Source of the DNA: Polynucleobacter corsicus
GTDB lineage: Bacteria > Pseudomonadota > Gammaproteobacteria > Burkholderiales > Burkholderiaceae
Assembly (NCBI RefSeq): GCF_018688255.1
Contig: NZ_CP061314.1
Location: forward strand, 1,860,001 to 1,924,000
Direction of reading: 5' to 3'
Length of the DNA: 64,000 nucleotides
Positions 43,731-52,388 of this stretch are shown piece after piece. The position numbers and the translations under genes are program-made. The stretch's first letter is position 1, and the number at the start of each line of letters is the position of its first letter. The notes under the pieces were generated by a model. That model did not search any database and was not told where the DNA came from. It was given only the letters and a program-made list of their open reading frames with translations.

Positions 43731-45478
43731 GAGAGCAAGTATTCCAATGCTTTAGCCTGCTCTTCGGGCTCATAAGCACGCAGAACCCTAGGGGCACGCG
43801 TCTTCAATAGTCCTACATTTGCTTTTAATATCTCACGCTTGACCAACAATAACTGACTGAAGTGCATTGAGAAATCCGTCAGACCGAGTGCAAGCAATAG
43901 CTTCGTAAATGCTGGATCGCCAGCCATCTCACCGCAAACAGCAACAGGCACATCAGCGCGCTTAGCTTGATCAATGATGTTAAATAGCAAATTCAAAATG
44001 GCTGGATGCAAAGGATCATATAAGTGTGCCACTGCATGATCTGCGCGATCAATTGCCAAGGTGTACTGAATTAAGTCGTTAGTACCAACAGAAAGAAAAT
44101 CGAATCGATTGATAAATAGCGGCAGCATCAAGGCAGCTGCAGGGACTTCAATCATTGCGCCAACTTGAATATTAGGATTAAATGCCTGGCCACGCTGATG
44201 TAATTGCTGCTTAGCTTTTTCAATCAATCCAAATGTTTCATCGATTTCGCTGGCGTGAGCCAGCATCGGAATCATGATGCGCGCCTGACCATGGGCCGAT
44301 GCGCGCAAGATTGCTCTAAGTTGAGTTAAAAAGATTTCAGGTTCTGTCAAAGACCAGCGAATCGCTCGTAAGCCAAGTGGTGATGTGCCAGTTTGAGAGG
44401 TATCGCCACCTCCACCTAAGGCCTTATCAGCGCCAACGTCAATGGTTCTAATATTGACGGGCAGACCATGCATTAAATCGACTATGCGACGATATTCCTC
44501 ATACTGCCGCTCTTCATCAGGAAGGGCTTGCTTACGATCCATAAACAAAAATTCGGAGCGGAATAAGCCAACGCCTACGGCGCCTAACTTCACCGCCTGA
44601 ATAGCATCTTCTGGCAATTCAATGTTGGCAAATAACTCAATCTCGACCCGATCAGCTGTTTCTGTCTTGGAATGCTTTAACTGCTTAAGCTTGCGAGTCT
44701 CTTTTAAGGCTTGAGCTTGTAGCTTTCGATACTCGGCAAGAAGTTGTTCATCGGGCGCAACCACGACAACTCCATACTCTCCATCTAATATCAGCCAATC
44801 ACCATGACGAATCATTTCACTGGCATGTCGTACACCGACTACTGCCGGAATTTCCATACTGCGCGCAACGATAGCGGTATGAGAGGTCTTACCACCAAGA
44901 TCGGTTACAAACCCCGTAAAAGCGTGATCCTTGAAACGCAGCATGTCATGAGGAGCAATGTCGTGGGCAACAATAATCGACTCAACACCGATATCGCTTG
45001 CAGGCAAAAATTCAGCATCATTTAAAGGATCTTTTTGCTGGGCATTCAAGGCCTTAATAACGCGCTCTGCCACCTGACGAATATCGTTAGCACGCTCTTT
45101 TAAATAAGTATCCTCAATATCTGCAAATTGCTCTAAGAGATCATTTAACTCGGTTGTTAAAGCCCAAGCCGCATTTAACCGTTGAGTGCGAATTAATTTA
45201 ATGGGCTTCTCAGTTAAGGCAGGGTCAGCCAAGATCATGCCGTGAACATCTAAGAATGCGGCCATTTCTTGTGGCGCGTCTTTAGGTAGGCCTTGACGTA
45301 ATTGCGCTAACTCCTGGCGCACCTGCTCAAAAGCATCTAATAATTTTTGAGCCTCATCCTCTTCCTTGCCAGCTTCAACTAAGTAATGACTAACCTCTAA
45401 TGCAGCACGCGATATCAGTACGGCCTTGCCAATGGCAATACCCTTGGAGACCGCTATTCCGTGCAAAGCAAAAGTCAT
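43727..45478 (-). CDS. ptsI: Phosphoenolpyruvate-protein phosphotransferase (enzyme I)
   Basis: Transfers phosphate from PEP to HPr. The 583-aa protein has the phosphohistidine at His200 (GGKTSHTAIVARS) and the PEP-binding segments GLFRSEFLFMDR, IMIPMLA and LSVGTNDLIQYTLAIDR, plus CGEMAGD. It ends a five-gene unit gshA-gshB-EIIA-ptsH-ptsI. No sugar-specific EIIB/EIIC genes are nearby. Confidence 0.95.
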   Translation of the reverse strand: MTFALHGIAVSKGIAIGKAVLISRAALEVSHYLVEAGKEEDEAQKLLDAFEQVRQELAQLRQGLPKDAPQEMAAFLDVHGMILADPALTEKPIKLIRTQRLNAAWALTTELNDLLEQFADIEDTYLKERANDIRQVAERVIKALNAQQKDPLNDAEFLPASDIGVESIIVAHDIAPHDMLRFKDHAFTGFVTDLGGKTSHTAIVARSMEIPAVVGVRHASEMIRHGDWLILDGEYGVVVVAPDEQLLAEYRKLQAQALKETRKLKQLKHSKTETADRVEIELFANIELPEDAIQAVKLGAVGVGLFRSEFLFMDRKQALPDEERQYEEYRRIVDLMHGLPVNIRTIDVGADKALGGGGDTSQTGTSPLGLRAIRWSLTEPEIFLTQLRAILRASAHGQARIMIPMLAHASEIDETFGLIEKAKQQLHQRGQAFNPNIQVGAMIEVPAAALMLPLFINRFDFLSVGTNDLIQYTLAIDRADHAVAHLYDPLHPAILNLLFNIIDQAKRADVPVAVCGEMAGDPAFTKLLLALGLTDFSMHFSQLLLVKREILKANVGLLKTRAPRVLRAYEPEEQAKALEYLLS

Positions 45479-45480
45479 CC

Positions 45481-45750
45481 TTACTCGCCCTCACCAAATC
45501 GATCATTGATCAATGCAGTTAAAGCCTGCATGGCCTCATCTTCTTTTTCACCAACGGTTTCTAAAGTGACCGTACTTCCAATCCCAGCGGCCAGCATCAT
45601 GACACCCATAATGCTCTTGGCATTGATTTGACGACCATTACGAGATAAGAAGATTTCACAGGGAAACTCAGCAGCAAGCTGCGATAGCTTGGCTGATGCT
45701 CGAGCATGTAAGCCCAACTTATTAATAATTTCGATTTCAGCAACAGGCAT
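45481..45750 (-). CDS. ptsH: Phosphocarrier protein HPr
   Basis: Phosphocarrier between enzyme I and EIIA proteins. The 89-aa protein has the phospho-accepting His15 in LGLHARASAK and a serine at position 46 in NAKSIMGV, the site used by HPr kinase. That kinase (hprK) lies earlier in the window. It is 2 bp upstream of ptsI. Confidence 0.96.
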   Translation of the reverse strand: MPVAEIEIINKLGLHARASAKLSQLAAEFPCEIFLSRNGRQINAKSIMGVMMLAAGIGSTVTLETVGEKEDEAMQALTALINDRFGEGE

Positions 45751-45758
45751 AGCGAATC

Positions 45759-46193
45759 CTATTTCTCTGTAGTGGCTTGCGGGGTTTTAGAGCCTAGACG
45801 CAGAATGCCATTTTGACCACCTTGAAGCGCTTTATGAGCCAACTCTTCCAGGCTCTCGCCACGATGGGAGATGCAGCGCATCAGCATAGGTAAATTGAGG
45901 CCCGCTAAAACAATGACAGGGGCATTCAAACCCGAAAGTGGACCCAAAGCTTCAAGCTTAGATGCCACATTGGCTGGGGTGGCACCCATCACATCAGTCA
46001 AAACCAAAACGCCCTGACCTGTATTGACTCCATAGGCCGCTTTTAAGAGTCGATCGAAGCTGATTTTTATATCTTCGTAGGGCGGAATGTCTACAGCCCT
46101 CACTCTCTCAGGTGCCACACCAAAAGCATGCTCAGCAAAACCCAGCATCGCACTTGCTACTGGAGTGTGGGCAACTATGACGATTCCGATCAT
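45759..46193 (-). CDS. PTS mannose-type EIIA protein
   Basis: A 144-aa stand-alone EIIA of the mannose family, with the probable phosphohistidine at His9 in GIVIVAHTPVASAM and the motif VLTDVMGATPANVA. With no EIIB/EIIC nearby it is likely a regulatory phospho-acceptor. It starts 2 bp after gshB and precedes ptsH. Confidence 0.9.
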   Translation of the reverse strand: MIGIVIVAHTPVASAMLGFAEHAFGVAPERVRAVDIPPYEDIKISFDRLLKAAYGVNTGQGVLVLTDVMGATPANVASKLEALGPLSGLNAPVIVLAGLNLPMLMRCISHRGESLEELAHKALQGGQNGILRLGSKTPQATTEK

Positions 46194-46195
46194 GT

Positions 46196-47137
46196 TTATG
46201 CCAATACCTTTTCAAGCGCCGTTAACCAAAATTTGGGCACATCAAATCCACTTTGCTCAGTAATTTCTACAAAACAGGTCGGACTAGTCACATTAATTTC
46301 TGTGACGTATGCCCCAATTAAATCTAATCCTACCAAGAATAAGCCTCGGGCATTCAAAATGGGAGCCAAGCGCTCCGCAACTTTTCTTTCGGCATCCGTC
46401 AATGGCATTGCCACTCCCTTACCGCCAGCAGCTAAATTACCTCGGATTTCACTACCCTGCGGAATGCGGGCTAATGAGAATGGCACCACCTCACCACCGA
46501 TCAGTAACACCCGTTTATCGCCTTGCTTAATCTCTGGCAAGAATCTCTGCACCATCAAAGTACGCGTGCCATTCTCGCCTAAGGTCTCAACAATGCTGGC
46601 AAGATTTAAAGCATCTGGCCCAACGCGAAATATACCCATACCACCCATACCATCTAAGGGCTTAATCACAATGTCTTGATGCTCTTGATGAAACACCTCA
46701 ATCGCACTGAGTTCACGTGTTACTAAAGTTGGTGGAATAAGTTCTGGAAACTCGGTGATAGATATCTTTTCGGAATGATCCCGAATAGCAGTTGGATTAT
46801 TAAATACTCTCGCACCCTGTCGAACCGCAGCAGACAGTAACCAGGTGGTATTGAGATATTCAATATCAAATGGCGGATCAGTACGCATCATGACTGCGTT
46901 AAAGGAATTTAGTGGGCGATCTTCTATAGCACCCAATTCAAACCATGCGGTACCGCTTGGTTTGATGTCGAGAAACTGGCAGTCTGCAACGACAAAATCT
47001 TTTCTCCAGAGGATATTGCGACTTTCGCAAAACCAAAGCTGATGCCCAGCTTCTTGTGCAACTCGCATCATTGCTAAGGTGGAATCTTTACTAATCTTGA
47101 AAGACTCTAAAGGATCCGCAATGAAAAGCAGGTTCAT
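46196..47137 (-). CDS. gshB: Glutathione synthetase
   Basis: ATP-grasp ligase adding glycine to gamma-glutamylcysteine. The 313-aa protein shows NLLFIADPLESFKISKDSTLAMM, the FNNPTAIRDHSEKISI segment, the ATP loop KPLDGMGGMGIFRV and the C-terminal EINVTSPTCFVEI. It is 17 bp downstream of gshA. Confidence 0.96.
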   Translation of the reverse strand: MNLLFIADPLESFKISKDSTLAMMRVAQEAGHQLWFCESRNILWRKDFVVADCQFLDIKPSGTAWFELGAIEDRPLNSFNAVMMRTDPPFDIEYLNTTWLLSAAVRQGARVFNNPTAIRDHSEKISITEFPELIPPTLVTRELSAIEVFHQEHQDIVIKPLDGMGGMGIFRVGPDALNLASIVETLGENGTRTLMVQRFLPEIKQGDKRVLLIGGEVVPFSLARIPQGSEIRGNLAAGGKGVAMPLTDAERKVAERLAPILNARGLFLVGLDLIGAYVTEINVTSPTCFVEITEQSGFDVPKFWLTALEKVLA

Positions 47138-47154
47138 GTCAGTATCCGAATAAA

Positions 47155-48453
47155 TTAAGCAGCTTCAGCATTAGGATCAGAGCGCTCTAGCTCTAGAGAG
47201 GCTGCCAGCAAGGCTAGACGAGCGACGACGCCATACATATAAAAGCGATTAGGCGGTGCGCTTCCAGGCTTTGCACCTAAGTCTGGAATCGAGTTTTGCT
47301 CAAATGCCAAAGGTACAAAATGCATGCCTGGAGCGTTCAAATTCTCATCAGGACCACGGTCAGTATGCACTCGATAGAAGCCACCAATCACATAGCGATC
47401 GATCATGTACACCACCGGCTCCGCAACTGCTTCATTGACCTTCTCAAAGGTATAGACACCTTCTTGAATCAAAACATCACTTACCTCAAGACCTTCTTTT
47501 ACAACACTCATTTTATTGCGGTCTTTGCGGTTCAGGTCTTTGAGCTGTGAAGGATCATTTACCACCATCACACCCATGCCATATGTACCAGCATCCGCTT
47601 TAACAACAACGTAGGGTTTTTCTTTAATGCCGTACTCACGGTATTTCTTAGCAGTCTTCTTGAGAACTTTCTCGACAGCCGCCTGTAACTCTTCTTCTCC
47701 CTTGCGCTCATGGAAGTTCATATCAGAGCAACTAGCAAAGTAGGGGTTAATCATCCACGGATCAATATCAACTACCTTGGCAAACTTCTTAGCAACCTCA
47801 TCGTAAGCAGCGAAGTGTTTCGACTTACGGCGAACGTGCCAGCCAGCATGCAGACCTGGCAAGAGATACTGCTCATGCAGGTTTTCTAAGATCGGAGGAA
47901 TGCCTGCCGATAAATCATTGTTTAGCAAAATTGAGCAAGGGTCGAAATCTTTTAAACCAAGACGTTGCTTCTTCAAACCCAAACGAGACAAAGGCTCCAT
48001 CAAGAGACGATTGCCATCAGGCAAATCAATCCAAGTTGGTTTTTTAATTTCATCAGACAAAGTACCTAAGCGGACATTAAGACCGGCTTGACGCAAGATC
48101 GAAGATAAGCGCGCAATATTCTGCAAATAGAAAGTATTACGAGTGTGTCGCTCAGGTATCAATAGTAAATTTTTTGCTTCAGGGCAAATCTTCTCGATTG
48201 CCGCCATTGCTGCCTGAACTGCTAAAGGCAACATCTGGGGTGAAAGGTTGTTAAAACCACCTGGGAAGAGGTTGGTATCAACTGGTGCAAGCTTAAAGCC
48301 CGCATTACGCAAGTCAACTGAGCAATAGAACGGCGGAGTGTGCTCTTGCCACTCAAGCCTGAACCAGCGCTCAATCGTTGGAGTTGCTTCTAATACCTTC
48401 GACTCGAGGTCAAGAAGGGGGCCGCTTAGGGCAGTGATGAGATGTGGAACCAT
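47155..48453 (-). CDS. gshA: Glutamate-cysteine ligase (proteobacterial gshA_ferroox type)
   Basis: First step of glutathione synthesis. This 432-aa protein belongs to the family first seen in Acidithiobacillus, unrelated in sequence to E. coli GshA. Recognisable stretches include STDTNLFPGG-like VDTNLFPGGFNNL, LLIPERHTRNTFYL and VVVKADAGTYGMGVM, the last a nucleotide-binding-type loop. It leads the operon with gshB and the PTS genes. Confidence 0.9.
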   Translation of the reverse strand: MVPHLITALSGPLLDLESKVLEATPTIERWFRLEWQEHTPPFYCSVDLRNAGFKLAPVDTNLFPGGFNNLSPQMLPLAVQAAMAAIEKICPEAKNLLLIPERHTRNTFYLQNIARLSSILRQAGLNVRLGTLSDEIKKPTWIDLPDGNRLLMEPLSRLGLKKQRLGLKDFDPCSILLNNDLSAGIPPILENLHEQYLLPGLHAGWHVRRKSKHFAAYDEVAKKFAKVVDIDPWMINPYFASCSDMNFHERKGEEELQAAVEKVLKKTAKKYREYGIKEKPYVVVKADAGTYGMGVMVVNDPSQLKDLNRKDRNKMSVVKEGLEVSDVLIQEGVYTFEKVNEAVAEPVVYMIDRYVIGGFYRVHTDRGPDENLNAPGMHFVPLAFEQNSIPDLGAKPGSAPPNRFYMYGVVARLALLAASLELERSDPNAEAA

Positions 48454-48484
48454 TCCACCATTGTAAGATTTTTTAAAAGAAAGA

Positions 48485-48538
48485 CGCGGAATCCGAGGAT
48501 CCCGCGCTTAAAAACCGGGCAGCTAACTAAAGCCGCCC
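48485..48538 (-). terminator. Two tandem hairpin terminators after amtB
   Basis: Read on the minus strand, a first hairpin (AGCTGCCC-type arms at 48517-48524 and 48531-48538, loop of 6) is followed by GGTTTTT. A second hairpin (arms 48485-48494 and 48497-48506, one G-T pair) is followed by TCTTTCTTTT. They close the porin-glnK-amtB operon ahead of gshA. Confidence 0.75.
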
Positions 48539-48559
48539 AGTGAGGGGTAAAATAGCTGA

Positions 48560-50023
48560 TTAAGACTCGTAAGCGGACTCACCGTGGGAGCTGATATCCA
48601 AACCTTCGCGCTCTTCATCTTCTTTAACACGCAGGCCAACCACGATATCAACCAATTTGAAGGCGATATAAGAGACCACGCCAGACCAAATTAGAGTAAC
48701 GATCACGCCTTGGCTCTGAATCCACAATTGGCTAGCGATCGAGTAGTCAGGGGCTGCAGCATTCGCTACATAATCCCAAATACCTGTTCCGCCTAAAGCT
48801 GGGTCTGCGAACACGCCAGTCAACAAAGCGCCCAAGATACCGCCAACGCCGTGCACACCGAATACGTCCAAGCTGTCATCTGAACCCAAAAGCTTCTTGA
48901 GACCAGTAACACCCCACAAGCAAACTACACCAGCAGCAGCACCGATTACGAGGGCACCCATTGGGCCAACAAAACCAGCAGCAGGGGTAATCGCAACTAA
49001 ACCTGCTACGCAACCAGATGCGCCACCCAACATGGAAGGCTTACCTTTAAGAACCCACTCAGCAACTGACCAGCTCAATACTGCTGCAGCGGTTGCCAAT
49101 AATGTGTTTACGAATGCCAAGGCTGCACTGCCGTTTGCTTCGAGAGCAGAACCGGCATTGAAACCAAACCAACCGAACCACAAGAGTGAAGCACCAATCA
49201 TCACGAACACTAGGTTGTGTGGCTTCATCGCTTCTTTGCCATAACCTAAACGTTTGCCAATCACGAATGAACCTACCAAGCCTGCGATCGCAGCATTGAT
49301 GTGAACAACGGTACCGCCAGCAAAGTCGAGAACACCCTTCTGCCACAACCAACCAGCACGCGCTGTGATTGCTTCAAGTGATGCTGCATCTTTGATGTCA
49401 TCAGGACCAGGCCAGAACCAAACCATGTGAGCGATTGGTAAGTAGCTGAAAGTGAACCAAAGAATGACAAACAAGACGATTGCAGAAAACTTAGCACGCT
49501 CAGCAAATGAACCAATGATCAAGCAGCAAGTAATGGTTGCAAACGCAGCTTGGAAGGCCATAAATACATACTCAGGAATCACAATGCCTTTACTAAATGT
49601 CGCGGCAACTGAATCTGGAGTAATGCCAGCCAAGAACAAGCGATCGAGTCCACCAATGAATGCGCCGCCTTCAGTAAATGCAAAGCTGTATCCATAGAGA
49701 GCCCACAACACGGTGATCAAGGCAAACACAAACATACACTGTACGAGTACAGAAAGAATGTTCTTGCTACGTGTTAAACCGCCGTAGAACAAAGCCAAAC
49801 CAGGCAATGTCATCAAGATTACTAGTGCGGTACACACTAATATCCAAGCTGTATCACCTTTGTTCGGAACTAATGCAGGAGCAGCAGCAACTGCGGCTGC
49901 GGCGGCTGCGGCTACTGGCTTTGCTTCATCAGCAAAAGCTGGCGAAGCTACCATGACACTGGTTGCACCAATGGCCAAGGCCATTGCGCTTGCAGCTAGG
50001 AGTCGTTTCATCCAAGTTAACAT
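48560..50023 (-). CDS. amtB: Ammonium transporter
   Basis: Inner-membrane ammonium channel, gated by GlnK. The 487-aa protein has a signal peptide (to about ADEAK), an Ala-rich linker (VAAAAAAAVAAAP), then 11-helix Amt domain: GDTAWILVCTALVILMTLPGLALFYGG, FAGGTVVHINAA and the pore region GASLLWFGWFGFNAGSA. The ATG at 50023 has GAGAGG upstream; a longer frame overlaps glnK. It is 13 bp after glnK. Confidence 0.95.
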   Translation of the reverse strand: MLTWMKRLLAASAMALAIGATSVMVASPAFADEAKPVAAAAAAAVAAAPALVPNKGDTAWILVCTALVILMTLPGLALFYGGLTRSKNILSVLVQCMFVFALITVLWALYGYSFAFTEGGAFIGGLDRLFLAGITPDSVAATFSKGIVIPEYVFMAFQAAFATITCCLIIGSFAERAKFSAIVLFVILWFTFSYLPIAHMVWFWPGPDDIKDAASLEAITARAGWLWQKGVLDFAGGTVVHINAAIAGLVGSFVIGKRLGYGKEAMKPHNLVFVMIGASLLWFGWFGFNAGSALEANGSAALAFVNTLLATAAAVLSWSVAEWVLKGKPSMLGGASGCVAGLVAITPAAGFVGPMGALVIGAAAGVVCLWGVTGLKKLLGSDDSLDVFGVHGVGGILGALLTGVFADPALGGTGIWDYVANAAAPDYSIASQLWIQSQGVIVTLIWSGVVSYIAFKLVDIVVGLRVKEDEEREGLDISSHGESAYES

Positions 50024-50036
50024 TTTGAACCTCTCT

Positions 50037-50375
50037 TTAAAGTGCTGACGCGCCGGTTTCACCGGTACGAATGCGAATGACGTGTTCAACTGGGGATACA
50101 AAAATCTTGCCATCACCAATTTTTCCAGTACGGGCAGATTTTTCAATTGCTTCAATCGCTCGCTCCAAGATGCCATCTTCAACAGCAGCTTCAATTTTTA
50201 CTTTCGGCAAAAAGTCGACTACATACTCAGCACCGCGATACAACTCAGTGTGACCTTTTTGACGGCCAAAGCCTTTAACTTCAGTGACGGTGATGCCCGA
50301 AACTCCCACTTCCGAGAGAGCTTCGCGCACTTCGTCAAGCTTGAAGGGCTTGATGATTGCGGTAATTAATTTCAT
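50037..50375 (-). CDS. glnK: PII nitrogen regulatory protein GlnK
   Basis: Senses 2-oxoglutarate, ATP/ADP and nitrogen status through uridylylation, and binds AmtB. The 112-aa protein has Tyr51 in the T-loop (GHTELYRGAEY) and the C-terminal signature GKIGDGKIFVSPVEHVIRIRTGE. Adjacent to amtB, so GlnK-type rather than GlnB is likely. Confidence 0.94.
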   Translation of the reverse strand: MKLITAIIKPFKLDEVREALSEVGVSGITVTEVKGFGRQKGHTELYRGAEYVVDFLPKVKIEAAVEDGILERAIEAIEKSARTGKIGDGKIFVSPVEHVIRIRTGETGASAL

Positions 50376-50400
50376 GTGTTTCTCCGTTCAGAGGAAGGAA

Positions 50401-51270
50401 TTAGAAAGTTTTTGTGAGGGACACTATGCCAGTGGCCTTACCTGCGCTACCGCCATTCGCTGTTGTGTATACGTAGCTGCTGCTACCTGGTGCTTTTGCA
50501 ATGTTAGTACCAGTGTAAGCAACAGCGCCGGTTAAGCCACCTCCGAAATCTTTAGTCAAGCCAAGCTTCCAGTCTGTATAGCTCATTTTGTATCCCTGAA
50601 TATCATTTGGGACATACTGATAACCGACGTGTGCATTCAAAGAAACTCCATAGAATCCTGTGTCATAGTTTGTAGTTAAGTCAGGATATAAAGAGCCTTT
50701 GCTGTTGTTAATACCGAAGAGATTGGTTAGACCATATGAAAATTTAACAAAACCAGTCACAGCTCCAAATGTGTAATTCTGAGCGGCATAAATCTCTGTT
50801 GTGCTTGGAGTTGTTCCAGAAAGCTGACGTGTGGCTCCAGCATTTGCCAGTGTCTTACTGATACCCGGCATTCCGGATGTTGGGTAGTAGTACTGCAATA
50901 CGCCTACGTCACTAACAAAACCTTCGCCAATCAATTCTTTCTTAACACCAGCATAGAAGTCCATCTCAATTGGTGCTGTTGTTGTTGGAGTTTGGTTGTA
51001 ACCATCGCTAATCCAGCTGATATTCGAGTTCCAGTTTCCTACATAGAAACCGCTATCGTGTGCGTAGTCAAAGCCACCTTGAATTGCTGGCTTGTTGTTT
51101 GTTTGTGTCAAACCACGATATACATAGCTGCTTGCAACAGTTACGTTTGCCGTAATTGGGCTAACCTCTGGGGCCTCTGGTGCAGCTGCAGGAGCTGTTT
51201 GCGCAAATGCTGCTGTTGCGAATAAGCCAGAAGCTGCTAGAGCGATGGCTGACTTTTGAATCGTTTTCAT
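50401..51270 (-). CDS. TorF-family putative outer-membrane porin (Gcw_chp type)
   Basis: A 289-aa exported protein with signal peptide ending AFAQ. The mature part consists of beta-strands with aromatic ends (SSYVYRGLTQTNNKPAIQGGF, GFYVGNWNSNISW) typical of the Gcw_chp/TorF family, and it ends in phenylalanine as outer-membrane barrels do. Upstream AAGGAG supports ATG 51270. It leads the operon with glnK and amtB, so it may import nitrogen compounds; that is inferred from context. Confidence 0.85.
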   Translation of the reverse strand: MKTIQKSAIALAASGLFATAAFAQTAPAAAPEAPEVSPITANVTVASSYVYRGLTQTNNKPAIQGGFDYAHDSGFYVGNWNSNISWISDGYNQTPTTTAPIEMDFYAGVKKELIGEGFVSDVGVLQYYYPTSGMPGISKTLANAGATRQLSGTTPSTTEIYAAQNYTFGAVTGFVKFSYGLTNLFGINNSKGSLYPDLTTNYDTGFYGVSLNAHVGYQYVPNDIQGYKMSYTDWKLGLTKDFGGGLTGAVAYTGTNIAKAPGSSSYVYTTANGGSAGKATGIVSLTKTF

Positions 51271-51379
51271 ATGAAACTCCTTAATGGTCATAAAAAAGGG
51301 ATAGATGCTTTATTGCATGGAGTGATCATGACGGCTGGGACGCTTGCAGATTTGTCACGATTCACCTAAATAAGGCTTA

Positions 51380-51429
51380 TGCCCAATTTTGGTGCTTAGA
51401 TATGCCCCATTTTCGTTCATTTTGGTGCA
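51380..51429 (-). promoter_or_regulatory. NtrC-like binding sites upstream of the porin-glnK-amtB operon
   Basis: The 17-mer at 51380-51396 (TGCCCAATTTTGGTGCT) matches the NtrC consensus TGCAC-N5-TGGTGCA with two mismatches. The half site ATTTTGGTGC is repeated exactly 33 bp away (51386-51395 and 51419-51428), about three helical turns. The sites lie 110-160 bp before the porin start. Downstream I find no GG-N10-GC element, so no sigma-54 promoter is evident. The remaining 259-bp gap to ubiK shows nothing else. Confidence 0.6.
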
Positions 51430-51529
51430 TATGCAGCATTGTTAGACGGTTTCGGCTGTTTTTAGCCCAACAACTTAAAATAGATTCCGTATCTTTTAAG
51501 CAAATTCCAATAGAACGGCGGTCAGCATC

Positions 51530-51784
51530 ATGCAAAAACCAGGTGAAATCCTAGAACAAATCCAGCGCATTGCTAGTGATATGCAGAACAAGGTTGGGGA
51601 TGCTATTCGCAATTCACCAGCACAAGAGATTGAAAAGAATGTGCGCGCCATGATGAATCAAGGTTTTCAGAAAATGGACTTAGTGACTCGCGAAGAGTTT
51701 GAGTTGCAATCTAAAGTATTAGCTAAGACCAGAGAAAAGTTGGAAGCTCTCGAAGCTAAAGTAGCTGCTCTAGAAAAGTCTTAA
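51530..51784 (+). CDS. ubiK: Ubiquinone biosynthesis accessory factor UbiK family protein
   Basis: An 84-aa protein of the YqiC/BMFP family that helps ubiquinone synthesis in enterobacteria. It has an amphipathic N-terminal part (EILEQIQRIASDMQ) and a C-terminal coiled coil (SKVLAKTREKLEALEAKVAALEK), as in the family. Confidence 0.88.
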   Translation: MQKPGEILEQIQRIASDMQNKVGDAIRNSPAQEIEKNVRAMMNQGFQKMDLVTREEFELQSKVLAKTREKLEALEAKVAALEKS

Positions 51785-51808
51785 ACAGTATTGAGTTTCA
51801 TCTAGAAA

Positions 51809-52384
51809 CTATTCCGGATGAAACTCATCAAAAAAATTTGAGTACGCCTCTTCAGAGAAAAATGTTTTGGCATCTACACGAGCTGATGCAGTGTGCAAAA
51901 CTGAGACCTGATAAATCCAAGCCCCATTATCTGGCGTCATTCTGGTGATCCAACGAACCCGCATTGACTGCTCTATCCTGCCAGAAGATTTAAATTCTAA
52001 AAAATAATCTTTAGTAGCTGCGCGCTGTTTATTTGCAGTCCGATATAGAGCTTCAACACTAACAGCACTTTGCTGATTTACATTTGCGCGGCTAAATAAG
52101 TTTCCTTGCAACTGCTCCAATAAATTGGGCGCCAAGCTTACTTGATCTTTACTAAAACGAATCGCACTCACCGAATAAATATCATCATCAATCTTTACCG
52201 CTTCTAAAGTTTGTGGAATTTCTTGGTTTTGATATGGCAGTCGTCGCTCAATCTTTTCAGGCTTACCCGGAAAGAGGGCACTGTAAGCCTCTTGTGGAGA
52301 CTGCACAGTCCGCCAATCTAATTTAGGACTACATGCAGCAAGTAAAAATACAAGCGCTAGAACTACACCAAACTTTTGAAGCAT
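51809..52384 (-). CDS. Lipoprotein of unknown function
   Basis: A 191-aa protein whose N terminus is a lipoprotein signal with lipobox FLLAACS. The mature part shows no motif I recognise; it begins DWRTVQSPQEAYSALFPGKPEK and contains a likely beta-rich region. I chose ATG 52384, since the longer frame runs into lipA. It begins 4 bp after the lipA stop on the same strand. Confidence 0.75.
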   Translation of the reverse strand: MLQKFGVVLALVFLLAACSPKLDWRTVQSPQEAYSALFPGKPEKIERRLPYQNQEIPQTLEAVKIDDDIYSVSAIRFSKDQVSLAPNLLEQLQGNLFSRANVNQQSAVSVEALYRTANKQRAATKDYFLEFKSSGRIEQSMRVRWITRMTPDNGAWIYQVSVLHTASARVDAKTFFSEEAYSNFFDEFHPE

Positions 52385-52388
52385 GGGT

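Noticed and set aside
51271..51380. Sigma-54 -24/-12 promoter for the porin operon
   Set aside because: No GG-N10-GC arrangement was found on the minus strand between the NtrC-like sites and the start codon.
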